A stretch of 64,000 nt of DNA from assembly GCF_015624485.1 (NCBI RefSeq), contig NZ_CP061378.1:186001-250000 (forward strand), read 5' to 3'. The translations under genes and the position numbers were made by a program. Below, one piece after another: positions 58,909 to 64,000 of the stretch. Position 1 is the stretch's first letter; each line of letters starts with the position of its first letter. The notes below the pieces were generated by a model that worked only from the letters and a program-made list of their open reading frames with translations, did not search any database and was not told the DNA's origin. The stretch comes from Bradyrhizobium genosp. L (GTDB lineage: Bacteria; Pseudomonadota; Alphaproteobacteria; Rhizobiales; Xanthobacteraceae).

Positions 58909-59456
58909 CGCCCGCGCGTGACGGCAGCGGCGCGGACAGCCTGCAGGTCTGGGACCTGCCGCTGCGGCTCTGGCACTGGGCGCTCGCCGTCCTGGTCTTG
59001 ATCGCCTGGGTTACGCCCAGCACGCACGACCGGCTGCACCGGCTCGCCGGGTATGCCGTGATCGGACTGCTGGCGTTTCGGCTGATCTGGGGCTTTGCCG
59101 GCACGCGTTATTCACGCTTCGGCAGGATCGGCGTGCGCTTGCGCACAGCGCCGCGCTATATCCTTAATCTCCGCCGCGGCATCACCGGACGCTATATCGG
59201 GCTCAATCCGGCCGGCACCGCGATGATGGTCGCGCTGCTGCTGTCACTTTCGGTCTCGGCGATATCAGGCGCACTGTCGGTCACGGTGACGTTCTTCGGC
59301 GCCTGGTGGGTCGAGGACACCCATGCCTATGCATCGGACGCGGTCATCGCCCTCGTCGTGCTGCATGTGCTCGGCGTCGTCGCGATGGCAATGCTGCAGC
59401 GGCAGAATCTGGTGCGCGCGATGCTCACCGGGCGCAAGCAGCGACGTCATCGCTGA
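58905..59456 (+). CDS. Cytochrome b561-family membrane protein
   Basis: A 183-residue di-haem-type cytochrome from GTG 58905. VWDLPLRLWHWALAVLVLI carries an early His, HDRLHRLAGYAVIGLLAFRL a second pair, and the last helix ALVVLHVLGVVAMAML another His, consistent with haem b ligation across four helices. Proposed role is electron transfer in the inner membrane. It is coupled by a 4-base overlap to the PepSY-like gene and ends 3 bases from the convergent LON gene. Confidence 0.9.
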   Translation: MTPARDGSGADSLQVWDLPLRLWHWALAVLVLIAWVTPSTHDRLHRLAGYAVIGLLAFRLIWGFAGTRYSRFGRIGVRLRTAPRYILNLRRGITGRYIGLNPAGTAMMVALLLSLSVSAISGALSVTVTFFGAWWVEDTHAYASDAVIALVVLHVLGVVAMAMLQRQNLVRAMLTGRKQRRHR

Positions 59457-59459
59457 GCG

Positions 59460-60134
59460 CTATTGCACCGGCGGATCGCCGCTGGTGCGCTTCTTGGCGA
59501 GATCCATCTCGGTGATCGCGATCAGGATTTCGGCGCGGGTCTTGAGGTCCGGCGCCTCCAGCATCGCCTGCTTCTCGGCGGCGCCGTAGGGCGACATCAT
59601 CGCCAGCGCGTTGACCAGCGCCTCGTTGGGCGCGGCCTCGATGCCGTCCCAGTCGACCTTCAGCTTGTTGGCTTCGAGGAAATCGGCGAGCACCTCGAGC
59701 AGCGCCTTGCGGTCGACCGCATCCTCGCCCTTGCGCGCGGTGAAATCGTCGCCGAAGGAGAAGAAGTCGACCTTGCACTGCCGGTACGCCGTCTGCACGG
59801 TCAATTCCTCGACCACCTTGAAGCGCGAGACGCCGGTGAGCTCGAGGATGTAACGGCCGTCGCCGGATTCGGCGAGCTGGGTGATGCGGCCGACGCAGCC
59901 GATCCGGAACAGCACTGGCACAGCCTCGTTCGGCGAATGCGTCACGTCGGGCTGGATCATGCCGATCAGGCGATGGCCGTCGCGCAATGCGTCGTCGATC
60001 ATCGCGAGATAGCGCGGCTCGAAGATGTTGAGCGGCATCTGGCCGCGCGGCAGCAACAGCGCGCCGGGCAGCGGAAACACCGGGATCACCTCCGGCAGCT
60101 CGCCGGGCCCGCGATATTCGGCATTGATCGGCAT
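59460..60134 (-). CDS. LON-domain (substrate-binding) protein
   Basis: A 224-residue protein consisting of the LON N-terminal domain alone, without the ATPase or protease parts. PVFPLPGALLLPRGQMPLNIFEPRYLAMI is its hallmark start, given in part as VFPLPGALLLPRGQMPLNIF. It may bind or select substrates for another protein. It lies 30 bases after the CnoX-like gene on the same strand; this pair is conserved in alphaproteobacteria, as I recall. Confidence 0.92.
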   Translation of the reverse strand: MPINAEYRGPGELPEVIPVFPLPGALLLPRGQMPLNIFEPRYLAMIDDALRDGHRLIGMIQPDVTHSPNEAVPVLFRIGCVGRITQLAESGDGRYILELTGVSRFKVVEELTVQTAYRQCKVDFFSFGDDFTARKGEDAVDRKALLEVLADFLEANKLKVDWDGIEAAPNEALVNALAMMSPYGAAEKQAMLEAPDLKTRAEILIAITEMDLAKKRTSGDPPVQ

Positions 60135-60164
60135 CTGCGGTCCCGCTGCTGCGTCGGGCGTATT

Positions 60165-61088
60165 TTACGAGAACAGTATCGTCGACAACCGCTTGCGCCC
60201 CTCGACGGTTGCCTCATCGGTGCCGCCCCACGCCTCGAACAACTGCACCAGCTGCTTGCGCGCGCCGTCGTCGTTCCATTTGCGGTCGCGCTTGACGATG
60301 GCGAGCAGCTGCTCGGTCGCCTCGGCGCGCTTGCCCATCGCATTGAGCGCGGTCGCGAGATCGAATCGGGCCTGATGATCGAGCGGGTTTGCGGCGACTT
60401 TCTGTTCCAGCTCGCCGACCGGACCGACCGCCTCGGCCTGCTCGGCGAGATCGATCGCGGCCTGCACCGCCTTCACCGCGGCGTCGTTGCGTTTGGATTC
60501 CGGCACCATCTCCAGCGTCTGCTTGGCCTGCTCGACCGCGCCCGTCGTGACGTAGCATTTCGCAAGGCCGGCAAGTGCTGCGATGTTGGTCGCGTCATGC
60601 GCCAGCACCTCGGCGTAGATCTGCGCAGCAGTGGCGGCGTCGCCCTCGGCGAGCACGGCATCGGCCTCGGCCAGGATCTCGGCGAGGTTGGGCTCGCCGG
60701 CGGCCGGCACGCCCTTGGTGATCTTCTCGATGAAGGCGTTGACCTGGCTCTCCGGCACCGCGCCCATGAAGCCGTCGGCGGGCTGGCCGTTGACGAAGGC
60801 GATCACGGCCGGGATCGACTGGATGCCCATCTGGCCCGGGATCTGCGGGTGCTCGTCGATGTTCATCTTGACCAGCTTGACCCGGCCCTTGGCGTTGCGC
60901 ACCGCCTTTTCCAGCATCGGCGTCAGCTGACGGCAGGGACCGCACCAAGGCGCCCAGAAGTCGATCATCACCGGCTGGCGGCGCGATTCCTCGATGACGT
61001 CCTTGACGAAGGTCTGGGTCGTCGTCTCCTTGATCAGATCGGGCGCTGGCTGCGGGGTCTCCGCGCCGCCCTGCTCGATTATCGTCAC
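60165..61088 (-). CDS. CnoX/YbbN-like thioredoxin with TPR
   Basis: A 307-residue chaperedoxin from GTG 61088. The thioredoxin domain at about 20-130 has the intact active site APWCGPC. The C-terminal half holds tetratricopeptide-like helices (AATAAQIYAEVLAHDATNIA, ALAGLAKCYVTTGAVEQAK). E. coli CnoX guards proteins during chlorine stress and passes them to GroEL and DnaK. Unlike the E. coli protein (SXXC) this one keeps CXXC. It sits beside a LON-domain gene. Confidence 0.91.
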   Translation of the reverse strand: MTIIEQGGAETPQPAPDLIKETTTQTFVKDVIEESRRQPVMIDFWAPWCGPCRQLTPMLEKAVRNAKGRVKLVKMNIDEHPQIPGQMGIQSIPAVIAFVNGQPADGFMGAVPESQVNAFIEKITKGVPAAGEPNLAEILAEADAVLAEGDAATAAQIYAEVLAHDATNIAALAGLAKCYVTTGAVEQAKQTLEMVPESKRNDAAVKAVQAAIDLAEQAEAVGPVGELEQKVAANPLDHQARFDLATALNAMGKRAEATEQLLAIVKRDRKWNDDGARKQLVQLFEAWGGTDEATVEGRKRLSTILFS

Positions 61089-61299
61089 GTTGTCCCTCGC
61101 CTGGTCGTCTGAGGTCGAAAATCCCGGTGCGTTCTAGCACGCTCCGCGCGGCTGGTTCAGCCGTTCTGTCAGGCTAAATGGCGGTCGGCCAGCAAAATTC
61201 AATCGCTTGCGGCTCCGTCCTGTTCCATCGGGGATCGGGTGGACTGGGCCGCGCCGCGGCCGATCATCGCGGCCTGATCCAGTGGATGGAGGGACGCCG

Positions 61300-61734
61300 A
61301 TGGCAAAGGCCTATTACTCAACCGTGTTCGAGCAGCCGGCCGCCGAGGTGTGGAAAATCATCCGCGATTTCAACAATTACCCGGTCTGGGTCCACGGCGC
61401 CGGGACCAGCGAGATCGAGGACGGCAAGTCCGGCGACAGCATCGGGGCGGTGCGCAACGTGCTCTACCGCGAGCGTCGGATCCGGCAGCGGCTGCTGGCG
61501 CAGTCCGATATCGAGCGCTTCCAGAGCTATGAATTCGCCGGCCCGCCGACCTTGCCGATGGCGGATTTTGTGGCCACCTTGCGGGTGACGCCGGTCATCG
61601 ACGGCAACCGCGCCTTTGTCGAATGGTGGGCGACCTTCGATTGCGAGCCGAATAGCCGCGCCGAGCTGACCCGGACCTTGGCCTCCTGGTTCGAGACTTG
61701 GCTCGATTCGCTCCGCGACGCGATGGCGGCCTGA
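61300..61734 (+). CDS. SRPBCC-family (polyketide cyclase-like) protein
   Basis: A 144-residue START-like fold protein from ATG 61300 (GGAGGG upstream); the longer upstream frame is not supported. Features are PAAEVWKIIRDFNNYPVWV near the start, then SGDSIGAVRNVL, and the long C-terminal helix WFETWLDSLRDAM that closes the ligand cavity. A small hydrophobic ligand is probable but unknown. Confidence 0.86.
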   Translation: MAKAYYSTVFEQPAAEVWKIIRDFNNYPVWVHGAGTSEIEDGKSGDSIGAVRNVLYRERRIRQRLLAQSDIERFQSYEFAGPPTLPMADFVATLRVTPVIDGNRAFVEWWATFDCEPNSRAELTRTLASWFETWLDSLRDAMAA

Positions 61735-61919
61735 GCCCGGTTCCGGCTCCAGCCGTGCAAAGAAATCGTGACGCCACCGGGTTTCGGCTCATTTCGACGT
61801 CAATTTTTAAGGAAATCGCGCTATTTCGTCAGGTCCGGACCGCGCTCTTGTGTTGCATTCACGGGCAGCATTTGGCATAGGTCTGCCGTTGCCGGCGAGC
61901 GATCGCCGCCATCTCGGAT

Positions 61920-61994
<75 letters not shown>

Positions 61995-62031
61995 GATTTT
62001 TCTCGCTGACCGAGCTGACAGTCTGATGAAG

Positions 62032-62057
62032 GCCCGCACCTTTAAGGCGGGCTTTTT
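62032..62057 (+). terminator. Intrinsic terminator after tRNA-Gly
   Basis: GCCCGC (62032-62037) and GCGGGC (62047-62052) form a 6-bp stem around a nine-base loop. Five T residues follow. It is 38 bases beyond the tRNA CCA end and stops just before the SDR gene that runs the other way. Confidence 0.85.
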
Positions 62058-62062
62058 GTTTT

Positions 62063-62941
62063 TCAGGCGAGTGCGGCGATCTCCGCTTCGGGGTCGAGAT
62101 GCACCGGCTGCCAGCCCAGCTCGTGCCGCGCCTTGGCGCCGCTGAGGCATTGATCCAGCGCATAGCCCCTGGCCCATTCACCGAGCTCGGCCGCGATCGC
62201 GTCGGTGGAGATGATCGCCGGCTGCTGCGGTCCGCCGAAGCGCCGTGCGAAGGCGCGTGCGATCGGTCCGATCGGGTAGCTCTCGATGGCGGCGCCGATA
62301 TAGCTCGATCCGGCAGGTGCGCGCGCGAGGGCCAGCCCGTAGAGCGCAGCGAGATCGTCGCGATGCACCAACGGCCAGCGGACACGCTCGCTCGCGACGA
62401 CGCGGATCGTGCGACGTTCGGATGCCTCCTGCGCAAAACGGCGGAACACGCCGCCGGCCGGCTCGAACACCATCGCGGGATGGATGACGACGCCGTGCAC
62501 CGCTTGCGAGGCCAGGATGCGCTTGAGTTGCGGGACCATCCAGGCAAACGCAGGCAGCGGACGAAATGCCGTGGTCTCGGTCGCTGTGAGGTCGCCGGTC
62601 TGGCCGAATAGCCAGCAGCCGCCGGTCGTGATGAAGCGCACCTTGCGCGGTTGCGCCGCAAGCGCGGGTAACAGCGCGTCCAGCAGGCGGCATTCGATCG
62701 CGCCCATGTCGGACGCGAAGTCGCAGGCCATGTGGATGACGCCATCGACGTCCGGGAGACGGCCGACCCACGCCTCGGGCGATACGATGTCGCCGGCGAT
62801 CGGCGTCGCGCCATGCGCGGCGAGCTGGGCAGCCGACCTCTCCGAGCGTGCCAGGGCAACGACATGATGACCGCGGGCGATCAGCTCGCGCACCACAGCT
62901 GTGCCGATCAAGCCGCTTCCGCCTGTGACGAATGTCCGCAT
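62063..62941 (-). CDS. NAD-dependent epimerase/SDR-family protein
   Basis: A 292-residue extended SDR-like protein from ATG 62941. The Rossmann glycine motif is FVTGGSGLIGTAVVREL. The usual catalytic YxxxK is not obvious: the region after the STT-type strand reads CWLFGQTGDL and AFAWMVPQLKRIL, so the protein may be an atypical NAD(P)-binding reductase or a non-catalytic relative. DLAALYGLALARAPAGSSYI and the C-terminus are typical of this group. Substrate unknown. Confidence 0.85.
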   Translation of the reverse strand: MRTFVTGGSGLIGTAVVRELIARGHHVVALARSERSAAQLAAHGATPIAGDIVSPEAWVGRLPDVDGVIHMACDFASDMGAIECRLLDALLPALAAQPRKVRFITTGGCWLFGQTGDLTATETTAFRPLPAFAWMVPQLKRILASQAVHGVVIHPAMVFEPAGGVFRRFAQEASERRTIRVVASERVRWPLVHRDDLAALYGLALARAPAGSSYIGAAIESYPIGPIARAFARRFGGPQQPAIISTDAIAAELGEWARGYALDQCLSGAKARHELGWQPVHLDPEAEIAALA

Positions 62942-63159
62942 GCTTCGGAATTCCCGTTGTGCCTCCACGTCTTGCGCGAGTCGTTTCGAACATGCAACCG
63001 TTCATCTCGCGCGAATATCTCGCTGCGACGCGCGCGATAACCTTAATGTCGCGCAAGCATCGCACACCGTCGGTGGCGGTTTCTGATTAACCGTCAGAAC
63101 ACGCCTTCGTAAAACTGATAGAAATCTATGTTGCTATCAGCATTGCGTAAGGGCACGAG

Positions 63160-63912
63160 ATGCATGCCGTTGCATCGGCGATACGGCAGACAGTGCAGCA
63201 AATGTCAGTCAGTTGGGCGTCAGGCCAGGGTTTGAAGCGACGCGTGTCGGGTCTCGGCGTGGCGCTGTCCGTCATCGGTGCCATTGGCGGAATGACTGCT
63301 CCGGTGGTCGCGCAGATGCTGCCTTCCGACTCCGCTTATGCGCCGCGGCCGGCACCGAGCTTCTCCCCGATGTCCTACGCGCCGGTGACATACTCCGCGG
63401 CGCCCAGTGCCGATCCAGACGAGCGGCCCCGCACCAGGGTCTACATCACGACGCGGTCGCAACAGCGCGTTGCGCCGCAAGGCGGCGGCTTCTGCGTCAG
63501 GACCTGCGACGGCCGCTACTTTCCGATGTCGCGCGCAAGCGAAGAGGGAAGCGCCAAGATGTGCGAGGCGGTGTGTCCCGGTGCCGAGATGAAAGTCTAT
63601 TCGGGCTTCGACATCGAGAATGCGACGACCGAGAAGGGTGACGCCTACAAGAAGCTCGCCAACGCGTTTCGCTTCCAGCGCGAGATCGTGCCGCAATGCT
63701 CCTGCGGTGCCAAGGCGATTTCGGGCCTCGCCGCGATCGCGATCGAGGACGACATCACCTTGCGGACCGGCGACATCGTCGCCGCCGATGACGGCTTCAA
63801 GATCGTTTCCGTCTCAGGCGAGCGCTCCAGCACGCGACGCAGCATCATGTTCAGGCCGCTGTCGAAGGCCAAGGTGCAGGCGCTCGGGTTGGCGCGCATC
63901 TCGTCCAGATAG
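63160..63912 (+). CDS. DUF2865 exported protein
   Basis: A 250-residue protein. A signal-like segment is seen at about 32-52 (GLGVALSVIGAIGGMTAP), followed by a Pro/Ser/Ala-rich stretch. The DUF2865 core has CVRTCDGRYFPM, KMCEAVCPGAEMKVYSG and CSCGAKAISGLAA, with six to seven Cys likely in disulfides. This family is common in Bradyrhizobiaceae and is of unknown function. Short tandem repeats follow the gene. Confidence 0.88.
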   Translation: MHAVASAIRQTVQQMSVSWASGQGLKRRVSGLGVALSVIGAIGGMTAPVVAQMLPSDSAYAPRPAPSFSPMSYAPVTYSAAPSADPDERPRTRVYITTRSQQRVAPQGGGFCVRTCDGRYFPMSRASEEGSAKMCEAVCPGAEMKVYSGFDIENATTEKGDAYKKLANAFRFQREIVPQCSCGAKAISGLAAIAIEDDITLRTGDIVAADDGFKIVSVSGERSSTRRSIMFRPLSKAKVQALGLARISSR

Positions 63913-63916
63913 GACA

Positions 63917-64000
63917 TAGCGTTCTTTCACGATAGCGTTCTTCCCACGCGAATATAGCGCTTCTTTCCACGCGAATATTGCGCTGCAGCGCGCGGAATCA
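63917..64000. repeat. Degenerate tandem repeat after DUF2865, running off the edge
   Basis: Units beginning TAGCG or TTGCG follow at 63917, 63933, 63955 and 63978, with period 16 to 23 bases. The clearest are TAGCGTTCTTCCCACGCGAA (63933) and TAGCGCTTCTTTCCACGCGA (63955). A related GCGAATAT...CGCTGC...GCGCGCG segment occurs upstream of the gene at 63011-63037. The array may continue beyond base 64000. Confidence 0.6.

Noticed and set aside
63917..64000. A CRISPR array at the right edge
   Set aside because: The units are degenerate and abut without unique spacers, and no cas gene is present.

Overview
This window looks like a chromosomal segment of a GC-rich alphaproteobacterium, most likely Bradyrhizobium or a close relative in the Nitrobacteraceae. 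This is an inference from four things: the rhizobial gene order, the dense GC-rich codon use with long antisense shadow frames, genes typical of the group (DUF2865, DUF2628 beside hisH, paired glnK-amtB modules), and several families of interspersed palindromes.

Region 1 to 18.4 kb. The left edge carries a partial minus-strand gene of unknown function next to a comM/yifB gene that has lost its whole 5' part, so a recombination junction lies near base 235. Then come a small anchored protein, a hybrid histidine kinase, and a minus-strand histidine operon (hisB, DUF2628, hisH, hisA, hisF, hisE, coaA) with 4-base overlaps. A plus-strand hslV-GNAT-hslU unit and a minus-strand tim44-mltA-smr unit follow, then secB and the minus-strand run ppsR-maf-coaE-dnaQ.

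Region 18.4 to 31.5 kb. This is the chromosome origin and partition neighbourhood. A 446-base gap between divergent ppsR and hemJ has seven GANTC sites, DnaA-box-like sequences and an AT-rich inverted repeat, and is proposed as oriC. To its right lie hemJ, rho (with a hairpin-rich leader), mnmE, mnmG, rsmG, parA and parB. Five parS palindromes are clustered around mnmG, one of them inside rsmG. holA, lptE and leuS follow on the minus strand.

Region 31.5 to 54.4 kb. Here are a diguanylate cyclase, the PLP protein YggS, a hydratase, an L,D-transpeptidase-fold protein, an OmpR-type regulator with a cyclic-nucleotide-binding protein, then xth, lolA, ftsK and an aminotransferase. Two consecutive glnK-amtB ammonium modules, tesB, a UbiH-type hydroxylase, an alpha/beta hydrolase, a Trm112-like protein and a TetR gene divergent from a small membrane protein with two palindromic operators complete it.

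Region 54.4 to 64 kb. This holds a crotonase-thioesterase pair, an MHYT-GGDEF-EAL protein, a small exported protein with cytochrome b561, a LON-domain protein with a CnoX-like thioredoxin, an SRPBCC protein, tRNA-Gly(GCC), an SDR protein and a DUF2865 protein.

Most of the window is core genome. The unusual signals are the broken comM, the origin/parS architecture, the rho leader, the regulatory palindromes and the repeats that fill the wider convergent gaps.
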